This document shows positions 1 to 6,733 of a stretch of 15,017 nt of DNA, piece after piece. Position numbers and translations under genes: made by a program. The DNA is taken from contig RKRZ01000010.1 in NCBI GenBank assembly GCA_007571105.1, positions 1-15,017 on the forward strand. Direction: 5' to 3'. Under the pieces are notes generated by a model. That model made no database searches. It was not told the origin of the DNA and worked only from the letters and a program-made list of their open reading frames with translations. Each line of letters starts with the position of its first letter. Within the stretch, counting starts at the first letter, position 1. Origin of the DNA: Gammaproteobacteria bacterium. Its GTDB lineage: Bacteria > Pseudomonadota > Gammaproteobacteria > Poriferisulfidales > Poriferisulfidaceae.

Positions 1-1
1 G

Positions 2-160
2 TTCCGGAAGACCGCGAGCGGCAAGTTCAAGTGCCGCCAATCGCATCGCAATCACATCCTGACCAAGAAAAGTCAGGCGCGCAAGCGTGCGCTTCGAGCA
101 CCGGATCTTGTGGCTCCGGTCGATACCGCAGCAGCGCGTCGCTTGTTGCCGTACGTATAA
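2..160 (+). CDS. rpmI: 50S ribosomal protein L35, 3' part (5' end outside window)
   Basis: C-terminal 52 residues of ribosomal protein L35, a small basic component of the large ribosomal subunit. The frame starting at base 2 reads through a Lys/Arg-rich stretch containing SGKFK, then NHILTKK, then RKRALR, and ends RRLLPYV before TAA. That pattern (GKFK, HILTKK, RRMLPY) is the L35 family signature. The gene is cut by the window edge, so about the first dozen residues and the start codon are missing. It lies 9 bases before rplT, the standard L35-L20 pairing, normally an infC-rpmI-rplT operon. A Cys stands in the basic stretch where E. coli L35 has Arg, probably a harmless variation. The identification is firm despite the truncation. 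Confidence 0.93.
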   Translation, partial: FRKTASGKFKCRQSHRNHILTKKSQARKRALRAPDLVAPVDTAAARRLLPYV

Positions 161-169
161 GGCACGTCT

Positions 170-532
170 ATGTCCCGGGCCAAGCGAGGATTCACAGCAC
201 GCCCCCGCCACCGTAAGGTGCTGCGGGCGGCACGCGGCTATTACGGCGCGCGCAGCCGAAGCTATCGCTCGGCCAAGCAGGCGGTGATTCGGGCAGGTCA
301 GTATGCCTATCGCGATCGTCGTGCGCGCAAGCAGAACTTTCGGCGGTTGTGGATCGTTCGCCTCAACGCCGCGGCGCGTCAATTCGGCCTGTCCTACAGC
401 CGGTTAATGAGTGGCTTGGCCCAGGCACAGATCGAAATCGATCGCAAAATGCTGGCAGACCTTGCCATGAATGATATGGAGACGTTCGCACGTCTGGTCG
501 ATCAGGCAAAGTCCCAGTTGTCTGCCTCCTAA
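170..532 (+). CDS. rplT: 50S ribosomal protein L20
   Basis: Ribosomal protein L20, 120 residues, close to the usual 117-120. It binds 23S rRNA early in large-subunit assembly. In E. coli and Bacillus it also represses its own operon by binding the mRNA leader, which would lie outside this window. The sequence opens MSRAKRG, continues with the highly basic N-terminal extension, including KVLRAARGYYGARSRSYR, and has the conserved RRLWI.RLNAAAR and LSYSRLMSGL blocks. ATG at 170 follows the rpmI stop by 9 bases and aligns with the family N-terminus. pheS begins 28 bases downstream, so co-transcription is likely. Confidence 0.97.
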   Translation: MSRAKRGFTARPRHRKVLRAARGYYGARSRSYRSAKQAVIRAGQYAYRDRRARKQNFRRLWIVRLNAAARQFGLSYSRLMSGLAQAQIEIDRKMLADLAMNDMETFARLVDQAKSQLSAS

Positions 533-552
533 GGGACTTGCCGCGCAGTCCC
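533..552 (+). promoter_or_regulatory. Small hairpin between rplT and pheS
   Basis: GGGACT (533-538) and AGTCCC (547-552) form a perfect 6-bp inverted repeat around an 8-base loop. It starts directly after the rplT stop codon and fills most of the 28-base gap to pheS. No T-run follows, so a classical intrinsic terminator is unlikely. It could be an RNA processing site, a 3'-end stabiliser or a translational control element, because the pheS start at 561 has no visible Shine-Dalgarno sequence just upstream. The function is inference; only the repeat is seen. Confidence 0.35.
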
Positions 553-560
553 CGCGCGCC

Positions 561-1553
561 ATGTCATCCTACGATTCTTATCAGCGAGATGCCGAAGAGG
601 CGATCCGAGCGGCCGCCAGTCTGACACAACTCGAACAGGTGCGCGTCTCTTGGCTGGGGCGCAAGGGCATCTTGACCACCGCGTTACGTGGCATTCGCGA
701 ACTTCCCGAAGAGGAACGCCCGGATGCAGGGCTCAAGCTGCAATCCATCCGAAGCGTGATTGAGCAGGCCTTGGAGGGGCGGCAGCAAGCACTCAAGCAC
801 GTTGCGATTGAAGAGAAGGTTGCGCGGGAGCGAATAGATGTCACCTTGCCGGGCCGACGATTGCCTCCCGGAGCGTACCACCCGACCATGCGGACTTTGC
901 GGCGGATTTGTGCGTGGTTTGCACGCTACGGGTTCCAGGAAGCGCAAGGTCCCGAGGTCGAGGACGATTACCATAACTTCGAAGCGCTCAATATCCCGCC
1001 GCTTCATCCGGCACGCGCCATGCACGACACGTTCTATTTGAGTGATGGGCAACTGTTGCGCACGCATACTTCACCGGTTCAGATCCGCGCCATGGCGGAG
1101 CATGGCGCACCGATTCGCATCATTGCGCCGGGGCGTGTCTACCGCTGTGACTCTGACCCGACACACAGCCCGATGTTTCATCAGGTGGAAGGTCTGTGCA
1201 TTGAACCGGGCATCAATATGGCGCACCTCAAGTCCGTCGTGACGGAATTTCTGCAGGATTTCTTCGAAGGGCGGGAAATCGAAATCCGCTTTCGCGCTTC
1301 CTATTTCCCGTTCACAGAGCCGTCCGCCGAAGTGGATGTCCGCCATGAGAACAGTGGCTGGCTGGAAGTGATGGGATGCGGCATGGTCCACCCCAACGTG
1401 TTGCAAAGCAGCGACATTGATCCGCTGCAACATGCGGGTTTCGCATTTGGTATGGGCGTGGAGCGCCTTGCCATGTTGTATTACGACATCCGGGATTTGC
1501 GCGTCATGTTTGCCAACGATCTCAGGTTTTTGAGCCAGTTCTCCGGAGAGTGA
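561..1553 (+). CDS. pheS: Phenylalanine--tRNA ligase alpha subunit
   Basis: Catalytic alpha subunit of the (alpha-beta)2 class II phenylalanyl-tRNA synthetase, which charges tRNA-Phe in the cytosol. It has 330 residues against 327 in E. coli. The N-terminal coiled-coil region (about 1-90) is followed by the class II catalytic core. Visible landmarks are EVEDDYHNFEALN, HPARAMHDTFY, the HTSPVQIRAM block, PGRVYRCDSDPTHSPMFHQ (motif 2), FTEPSAEVDV, GCGMVHPNVL and GFAFGMGVERLAML (motif 3). The frame is open upstream to 471, but ATG 561 matches the family N-terminus (MSS..., about one residue longer than E. coli) and leaves rplT intact. No good ribosome binding site precedes it. pheT starts one base after its stop, so the subunits are probably translationally coupled. 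Confidence 0.97.
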   Translation: MSSYDSYQRDAEEAIRAAASLTQLEQVRVSWLGRKGILTTALRGIRELPEEERPDAGLKLQSIRSVIEQALEGRQQALKHVAIEEKVARERIDVTLPGRRLPPGAYHPTMRTLRRICAWFARYGFQEAQGPEVEDDYHNFEALNIPPLHPARAMHDTFYLSDGQLLRTHTSPVQIRAMAEHGAPIRIIAPGRVYRCDSDPTHSPMFHQVEGLCIEPGINMAHLKSVVTEFLQDFFEGREIEIRFRASYFPFTEPSAEVDVRHENSGWLEVMGCGMVHPNVLQSSDIDPLQHAGFAFGMGVERLAMLYYDIRDLRVMFANDLRFLSQFSGE

Positions 1554-1554
1554 C

Positions 1555-3573
1555 ATGAAATGTGATCTCGATTGGCTGTTGCAATGGGTGCCGAAAGCGC
1601 CGGATGCTGAGACGATTGCGCAACTCTTGACCTTGGCGGGAGTGGAAGCAGAATTGCAGGAGGACCGCACTCTGGAACTGGACCTGACGCCCAACCGTGG
1701 CGATTGCTTGAGCATGCTGGGGCTGGCGCGTGAATTGTCGGTATTGACGGAAGCAAAGTTTGACGATCGTCTGGAAGGAGGGACGGCTGTGGTGTCGAAT
1801 CAGACCCCGCCCTCGCTGGGGAGCGTTGAGCCGGAAGGCTGTTCTTATTACAGCCTGCGTCTGATCGAAGCCTACGACTCACAGGCAGTGACGCCTTCGG
1901 GGATGCAGGACCGCTTGCAGCGCTGCGGAATCCAGCCGCACGATTTCCTGGTGGATGTCACCAACTATGTCATGCTCGAATTGGGTCAGCCGCTGCACGC
2001 TCTCGATGCCGATTCGCTAAGTGGGCCGGTTTCTGTTCGATGGGCGCGCAAGGAGGAGAAGTTGCGTGCGCTGGATGGTTCCATGCTGCCGCTGGGACCG
2101 GACATTCTGGTGATTGCTTCCGGGAACAGCCCTGTCGCAGTCGCCGGCGTCATTGGCGGCGCCAATACGGCGGTGACCGAAAAGACGCAACGCATCATGC
2201 TGGAGTCTGCACACTTTTTGCCTTCGGCCATTGCCGGGCGAGCCCGGCGTCTGAAGTTGCACACTGAAGCGTCGCGACGCTTTGAGCGCGGCGTAGACCC
2301 GCATATCGCACACCGGGCCATGCAGCGGGCCACTCAGTTGATCGTTGAGCATGCTGGTGGACAGGTATCGGAAATTTCAAGTCACGGTTATCTGGCTCCC
2401 GAGTATCGGGCGGAACCCGTATTCCTGCGTGCGGAACAATTGGAGCGCTGTTTGGGTTTGATGGTGAATGAGGGAGTGGTCACGCGCATCCTGCGCTCAC
2501 TTGGCTGCGTGGTAACCGTACGCGCGACCGATTGGGAGGTTCATCCGCCCAGCTGGCGCTTTGATCTGGAAATTGAGCAGGACTTGGTAGAAGAAGTGGT
2601 GCGGGTCTATGGTTACGATCGCATTCCGAGCGCCAGGCTGCCGGCGCCGGTGACGACGCGAGGCTCCCCGAGCGCATTGACCCGCCGCATTGAACAATGC
2701 GGCACCCGACTGGTGGAGCGGGGCTATTGTGAGGCAGTCACTTACAGTTTCAGCGAAGAGAAATTGGAGCAGATTTTCGCACCAAGCGCTAAACCCTGGC
2801 GATTGCTCAACCCCATCTCGGATGACTATGCGGTTATGCGGACCACATTGAGCGGGAGTCTTCTGCGGGCTGTACAGCATAACCACAATCGCCAGCAGAG
2901 CAGTGTGCGTCTGTTCGAGATGGCGCGCGTGTTCGGTCGGGAAGGGAAGGAAGTGTCGGAGTCTTGGATACTGAGCGGTGTTGCACAAGGTGCGGCGTAT
3001 CCGTTGCAGTGGAGTGCGGCTCCACGCGCCATTGATTTCTACGACATCAAGGGAGATCTGGAATGTCTGCTGCAAGGGAGTGGGCAGTTGAGATTTGAGT
3101 CTGCAACGCATCCGGCGTTGCACCCCGGTCAAACGGCACGAATCATCTTGGAAGAGAAAGCGGTGGGTCTGGTCGGGGCGCTGCATCCCAAGTGGTTGTC
3201 CGAATTTGATCTGCCGCATTCACCGGTCCTGTTTGAACTTGCATTCTCCGAATGGGAGGATGCGGCGCGTCCGGCATTCTGCGCCTGGTCCGAATATCCA
3301 ACGGTGGAACGAGATATAAGTTTGATTCTTGCAGAAGAGGTTCAGGCGGCGCAACTTGAAGCGTGCATTCGCGAATTAGGGATTGAAGAGTTGGTGGAAA
3401 TCGTTGTGTTTGATGTGTACCGCGCACGGGGATTGGGAAATCGTCGGAAAAGTATAGGTTTGCATTTGAAATTTCAAAGTTTTTCAGGTACATTAACCGA
3501 CCCGGATGTCGACGCGTTACTGGAACGTGTCACTGAAAGTCTGACGCAGGGACTGGGAGCTCGATTGCGATAA
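1555..3573 (+). CDS. pheT: Phenylalanine--tRNA ligase beta subunit, lacking the EMAP/OB-fold tRNA-binding domain
   Basis: Beta subunit of phenylalanyl-tRNA synthetase, the partner of PheS, which carries the editing site. It has 672 residues, while E. coli PheT has 795. The N-terminal segment (1-30, ending LTLAGVE) runs within about 14 residues into ELDLTPNRGDCL (41-52). In E. coli the matching TPNRADCL block comes near residue 163. The roughly 118 residues that form the EMAP-II-like OB-fold are therefore absent, with the frame intact. The rest is present in order: the B3/B4 editing region (about 90-245, with VDVTNYVMLELGQPLHALD and ASRRFERGVDP), B5 (about 270-350), the catalytic-like core (YGYDRIP, SFSEEK) and the C-terminal FDX-ACB anticodon-binding domain (about 580-672). 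GGAGAG at 1545-1550 precedes ATG 1555. The identity is certain; the consequence of the missing domain is unknown. Confidence 0.97.
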   Translation: MKCDLDWLLQWVPKAPDAETIAQLLTLAGVEAELQEDRTLELDLTPNRGDCLSMLGLARELSVLTEAKFDDRLEGGTAVVSNQTPPSLGSVEPEGCSYYSLRLIEAYDSQAVTPSGMQDRLQRCGIQPHDFLVDVTNYVMLELGQPLHALDADSLSGPVSVRWARKEEKLRALDGSMLPLGPDILVIASGNSPVAVAGVIGGANTAVTEKTQRIMLESAHFLPSAIAGRARRLKLHTEASRRFERGVDPHIAHRAMQRATQLIVEHAGGQVSEISSHGYLAPEYRAEPVFLRAEQLERCLGLMVNEGVVTRILRSLGCVVTVRATDWEVHPPSWRFDLEIEQDLVEEVVRVYGYDRIPSARLPAPVTTRGSPSALTRRIEQCGTRLVERGYCEAVTYSFSEEKLEQIFAPSAKPWRLLNPISDDYAVMRTTLSGSLLRAVQHNHNRQQSSVRLFEMARVFGREGKEVSESWILSGVAQGAAYPLQWSAAPRAIDFYDIKGDLECLLQGSGQLRFESATHPALHPGQTARIILEEKAVGLVGALHPKWLSEFDLPHSPVLFELAFSEWEDAARPAFCAWSEYPTVERDISLILAEEVQAAQLEACIRELGIEELVEIVVFDVYRARGLGNRRKSIGLHLKFQSFSGTLTDPDVDALLERVTESLTQGLGARLR

Positions 3574-3869
3574 TGGGAAAAACCTTAACCCGGACTGATA
3601 TCGCGAATTATTTGTCGGACGAGATGGGGCTCAATCGTGTCGAGTCCCGCCGTGTTTTAGAAGACTTTCTCGAGCAGGTGAGCGAGGCCTTACAGGAAGG
3701 GGACAATGTGAAATTGTGGGGGTTTGGCAATTTCATTCTGCGCGATAAGGCGCAACGCCCCGGACGCAATCCTCGAAACAATGAAGCGGCCGTGATTTCC
3801 GCGCGCCGCGTGGTGACGTTTCGAGCCGGGCAGACTTTGCGCAAGAGGATTAAGGAGAGCAATGGCTGA
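3573..3869 (+). CDS. ihfA: Integration host factor subunit alpha
   Basis: Alpha chain of IHF, the heterodimeric nucleoid protein that bends DNA sharply and assists transcription, replication initiation and recombination. It has 98 residues, the usual length. The helical N-terminus (LTRTDIANYLSDEMGL) leads to VKLWGFGNF, then the beta-arm LRDKAQRPGRNP with the proline that intercalates into DNA, then SARRVVTFRAGQTLR. The alpha rather than beta assignment rests on LRDK.QRPGRNP and on the position directly after pheT, the conserved site of ihfA in gammaproteobacteria. ATG overlaps the pheT stop by one base (TAATG). The tip of the arm reads RNNEAA where KTGED is usual, and FRAGQ replaces FRPGQ; both are mild divergences. 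The partner ihfB is not in the window. Confidence 0.95.
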   Translation: MGKTLTRTDIANYLSDEMGLNRVESRRVLEDFLEQVSEALQEGDNVKLWGFGNFILRDKAQRPGRNPRNNEAAVISARRVVTFRAGQTLRKRIKESNG

Positions 3870-4228
3870 TGGCGGAGGAGCAGGATTCAGCTTTGAAAAA
3901 ACGGTATTACACCATCGGCGAAGTCAGCAAGATGTGTGGCGTGAAGCTCCACGTATTGCGATATTGGGAAAAAGAGAGAATTCCGAAACTGATTCCGGTT
4001 CGCCGGCAGGGGCGCCGCTATTACCAGCCCGAACACGTGGTGCTGGTGCAACAGATTAAAAAATGGACCGAGGAAGAAGGATATTCGCTGGAAGGAGTAC
4101 GGCAAAAACTCAATGGCCGTCAGGCGGAGGAGGAGAAGGTGCAGGTGATGAACGATACGCCGCGGGCGCAAGCCATTCGCAAAGCGGTGGATCAGCTGGA
4201 AGCGGTGGCGGTACTGTTGCGCGACTGA
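3869..4228 (+). CDS. MerR-family transcriptional regulator (the ihfA-linked type)
   Basis: Small MerR-family DNA-binding protein of 119 residues. A winged helix-turn-helix occupies about residues 11-80: YYTIGEVSKMCGVKLHVLRYWEKE is the recognition region, followed by RRQGRRYYQPEHV and the second helix pair. A short Lys/Glu-rich helix (about 80-119) would be the dimerisation coil. There is no effector-binding domain and no Cys cluster for metal sensing; the only Cys is in the HTH. A short MerR protein just after ihfA and before a tRNA-Pro is a conserved gammaproteobacterial arrangement, for example in Pseudomonas. Its ATG overlaps the ihfA stop (TGATG). Its target genes and ligand are unknown. 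Confidence 0.9.
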   Translation: MAEEQDSALKKRYYTIGEVSKMCGVKLHVLRYWEKERIPKLIPVRRQGRRYYQPEHVVLVQQIKKWTEEEGYSLEGVRQKLNGRQAEEEKVQVMNDTPRAQAIRKAVDQLEAVAVLLRD

Positions 4229-4278
4229 GTCGTGCGACGAGACATTCATTTGTGAGTCTGGAATAGGAACTATCGAAT

Positions 4279-4355
4279 CGGGGTGTGGCGCAGTCTGGTA
4301 GCGCACTGCAATGGGGTTGCAGTGGTCGGAGGTTCAAATCCTCTCACCCCGACCA
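4279..4355 (+). tRNA. tRNA-Pro, anticodon GGG
   Basis: A 77-base tRNA gene with encoded CCA. The acceptor stem pairs CGGGGTG (4279-4285) with CACCCCG (4345-4351) perfectly, followed by ACCA. The D arm is GCGC...GCGC around a GTCTGGTA-type loop. The anticodon stem pairs CTGCA with TGCAG around the loop ATGGGGT, giving anticodon GGG (reads CCC and CCU). The T arm is GGAGG-TTCAAAT-CCTCT. It closely resembles E. coli proL. It lies on the same strand as its neighbours, 50 bases after the MerR gene and 33 bases before lepB. I saw no terminator on either side, so it may be cut out of a longer transcript. Confidence 0.97.
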
Positions 4356-4388
4356 GACTTTCCATATTTTCCGAAGAGTGATGTGGCC

Positions 4389-5171
4389 ATGGATTTTGAT
4401 CTGGAACTAATCTTGGTGTTGGCAACCGTGCTGACGGGCATCTTCCGGTATGGCTCGATGCTTTCGCGCAAATCCAAGACTACTGAAGGGGAGCGCCCGT
4501 GGTTTATTGAGTGGTCGCATGCGCTGTTTCCTGTGTTGCTGCTGGTGCTGGTGTTGCGAAGTTTCGTCGCCGAGCCCTTTCGCATTCCTTCGGGGTCGAT
4601 GATGCCCACGTTGCTGATCGGGGACCTGATTCTGGTTGACAAGTTCAGTTACGGTCTGCGCTTGCCGGTGTTGCACTACAAGTTTTTCGAATGGGAAGAA
4701 CCGGCCCTCGGCGATGTTCTGGTGTTTCGCTACCCGCGCGATCCGAGCGTCGATTTCATCAAGCGGGTGGTGGGATTGCCGGGCGATCGCGTCGTCTATC
4801 GGGATAAGGAATTGGAAATCAACGGACAGGCGTATCCCAAATCCCATCCAAAGGAATTCATCAACCAATTGCTTGGCGTGCCGAAGCCCTACCACACGCA
4901 ATACACGGAAAAGTTGGAAGACCGTACGCATCGGATCCTGACCGATGCACAGTACCCTTCGCAGACACTGGAATTTGAGGTGCCCAAGGGGCATTATCTG
5001 GTGATGGGCGACAATCGCGATCACAGCAGTGACAGCCGGGTCTGGGGCTTTGTGCCGGAAAGTCACTTGGTGGGGCGCGCATTCTTTGTCTGGATGAACT
5101 ACGATTTTCTGCTAGCTTCTCTGACGCGCTCTGGCGTGTCCTTCGTCGATCGATTGGGTTCAATTGACTGA
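4389..5171 (+). CDS. lepB: Signal peptidase I
   Basis: Membrane-bound leader peptidase that removes signal peptides from exported proteins on the outer face of the cytoplasmic membrane, using a Ser/Lys dyad. It has 260 residues from ATG 4389. A first membrane segment is at about 5-22, a cytosolic loop follows, and a second segment is at about 46-60. The catalytic motif PSGSMMPTL places the nucleophile at Ser70. The general base is Lys125 in VDFIKRVVGLPGD, and GDNRDHSSDSRVWGFV is the conserved box E. The start is uncertain: GAAGAG (4373-4378) is better spaced for an in-frame GTG at 4383, two codons upstream. lepA, the usual upstream neighbour, is absent; the tRNA is there instead. The DUF4845 gene often found between lepB and rnc is also absent. 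Confidence 0.95.
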   Translation: MDFDLELILVLATVLTGIFRYGSMLSRKSKTTEGERPWFIEWSHALFPVLLLVLVLRSFVAEPFRIPSGSMMPTLLIGDLILVDKFSYGLRLPVLHYKFFEWEEPALGDVLVFRYPRDPSVDFIKRVVGLPGDRVVYRDKELEINGQAYPKSHPKEFINQLLGVPKPYHTQYTEKLEDRTHRILTDAQYPSQTLEFEVPKGHYLVMGDNRDHSSDSRVWGFVPESHLVGRAFFVWMNYDFLLASLTRSGVSFVDRLGSID

Positions 5172-5177
5172 GTGGTG

Positions 5178-5855
5178 ATGGAGGCGTACCAGGCTTGGTT
5201 GAGTGATACGGTTCTGGAAAGTCCGGAATTTCACGCCGCATGCACCCACTGCAGCGTCAGTGATTCCCACTATGAACGCCAGGAGTTTTTGGGCGATGCT
5301 TTGCTTGGCTGGGTTATTGCCGAGTATTTGTATGAACGATTTCCGGATGCGCCGGAAGGAGATTTGACGCGCCTGCGGGCGCATCTGGTGTGCCGCAACA
5401 TGCTCAGCGAATTGGCGCGAGAATCCGGACTGGGCAAGTGTCTGCAAACGGACCCTCGGCAAAACCTGTCGGAGCAGGCGCGAAGCGTCTTGGAGGGCAA
5501 CGCTCTGGAGGCAATGATTGCCGCGGTCTATCAGGTGGAAGGATTGCCGCGGGTGCGCGAATTTATTATGAATCTGTACGGGGAACATCTGCGTGAGTTG
5601 CCTGATGCGAAGGAGTTGGTGAATGCCAAAGCGCGACTGCAGGAATGTCTTGCCGCTCAGGGACACGAGCCGCCTGATTACTCTGTGGTTGCAGAGACGC
5701 CCACTCAATCGCCGCGCTTTGAAGTGTGTTGCGATGCCATGGAAGGCGAACTTCGCGCGCATGGATTCGGAGATCGCATCCGTGATGCCGAAGCGGATGC
5801 GGCGCAAGCGGTGCTCAATGAAATCCTCCAGAGGTGGCCCGAATGGCTGGAGTGA
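5178..5855 (+). CDS. rnc: Ribonuclease III (divergent catalytic and dsRNA-binding motifs)
   Basis: RNase III, the double-strand-specific endoribonuclease that processes rRNA precursors and structured mRNAs. It has 225 residues against 226 in E. coli. The signature ERQEFLGDALLG (33-44) retains Glu33, Glu36 and Asp40, matching E. coli E38, E41 and D45. Where E. coli has D114 in LADTVEAL, this protein has Asn108 in LEGNALEAM; the following Glu111 (E117) is kept. The upstream THRS motif is THCS. A dsRNA-binding domain covers about 150-223, but its basic K-K-x-A-E/K motif reads IRDAEADAA. GTG at 5172 and 5175 are alternative in-frame starts; ATG 5178 was preferred. It begins a few bases after the lepB stop, and era overlaps its 3' end. 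The family is certain; normal activity is not. Confidence 0.93.
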   Translation: MEAYQAWLSDTVLESPEFHAACTHCSVSDSHYERQEFLGDALLGWVIAEYLYERFPDAPEGDLTRLRAHLVCRNMLSELARESGLGKCLQTDPRQNLSEQARSVLEGNALEAMIAAVYQVEGLPRVREFIMNLYGEHLRELPDAKELVNAKARLQECLAAQGHEPPDYSVVAETPTQSPRFEVCCDAMEGELRAHGFGDRIRDAEADAAQAVLNEILQRWPEWLE

Positions 5856-6733
5856 GCCGATGTGGCTTTGTGGCTTTATGCGGCAAGCCAAATGTCGGAA
5901 AATCTACATTATTCAATCACTTGATGGGAACTCCTTTGGCGGCGACGACCGGCAAGCCGCAGACCACCCGCCACAACATTAAAGGCATCCTGACCGAAGC
6001 GGGTGTGCAGTTTGTTTTTGTGGACACGCCCGGCATTTACAGCGGCCGCGGTCGCCGGCTGTCCCGTATGCTCAATGCAAATGCACGCGAGGCGTTAAGT
6101 CGTGTGGATGTCGCGGCCTTTCTGGTCGAGTCCGGGGTTTGGAATGATCGCGACGCGCAGGTGCTGGAGGACTTGCGTGAAGCTCGCGTGCCGGTAATCT
6201 TGTGCGCCAACAAGATTGATCGCCTGGGAGACCAATCGTTGTTGCTGCCGTATTTCGCGCACCTGGCGGAACATGAGTTTCTGGAATATGTCCCCATTAG
6301 CGCACGTACCGGCGAAGGGTGCGGTGTGCTCAAGAAAATTTTGGCGGAACAATTACCCGAGCGTGAGCACCTGTTCGATAGCAAAGATCTCAGCGACCGG
6401 CATGAACGTTTTTTTGTAGAAGAATTGATCCGGGAGCAGTTGCTGGTGCAATTGGACAAAGAACTGCCGTATGCTTCGCATGTGGAAGTCCAGGATTTTA
6501 AGGAGCGAGGGCGGCACGTTCATATTTATGCCAACATTTTGGTTGAGCGAGTGTCGCAGCGCAAAATCGTTCTTGGTCGGGGAGGGGAGCGGATTCGTGA
6601 AATTGGAACGGCGGCGCGCCAGCGTATTGAACAGCTTTTGGAACGCCCGGTGATGTTGCGCCTGCATGTGCTGGTGCGGCAGAAGTGGCAGCAGAACCCG
6701 AAATTCATCAGCAGCTACCACGGGGGGGTGTGA
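5843..6733 (+). CDS. era: GTPase Era (16S rRNA-binding ribosome assembly factor)
   Basis: Era, an essential GTPase that binds the 3' end of 16S rRNA and helps mature the 30S subunit. It has 296 residues. The GTPase domain has all motifs: G1 GKPNVGKS (14-21), switch I around PQTTRHNIKG (39-48), G3 DTPG (61-64), G4 NKID (123-126) and G5 SAR soon after. The C-terminal KH domain carries GRGGERIREIGTAAR, close to the usual GKGG..IK.IG..AR, and ends in the Era-typical KWQQNP. GTG at 5834 is an alternative start; ATG 5843 aligns better with the family. It overlaps rnc by 13 bases and recO by one base, as part of the conserved rnc-era-recO operon. Confidence 0.97.
   Translation: MAGVSRCGFVALCGKPNVGKSTLFNHLMGTPLAATTGKPQTTRHNIKGILTEAGVQFVFVDTPGIYSGRGRRLSRMLNANAREALSRVDVAAFLVESGVWNDRDAQVLEDLREARVPVILCANKIDRLGDQSLLLPYFAHLAEHEFLEYVPISARTGEGCGVLKKILAEQLPEREHLFDSKDLSDRHERFFVEELIREQLLVQLDKELPYASHVEVQDFKERGRHVHIYANILVERVSQRKIVLGRGGERIREIGTAARQRIEQLLERPVMLRLHVLVRQKWQQNPKFISSYHGGV

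Noticed and set aside
1071..1715. Minus-strand open frame of 214 codons opposite the pheS-pheT junction
   Set aside because: It spans two certain genes on the other strand and its translation has no conserved features.
2497..3219. Minus-strand open frame of 240 codons opposite pheT
   Set aside because: It has no family motifs or plausible start context, and pheT on the plus strand explains the sequence.
4219..4235. Hairpin GCGCGAC-TGA-GTCGTGC with the MerR stop codon in the loop
   Set aside because: It has one G-U pair, a 3-base loop and no T-run, so it is too weak to call a terminator; likely chance in GC-rich DNA.
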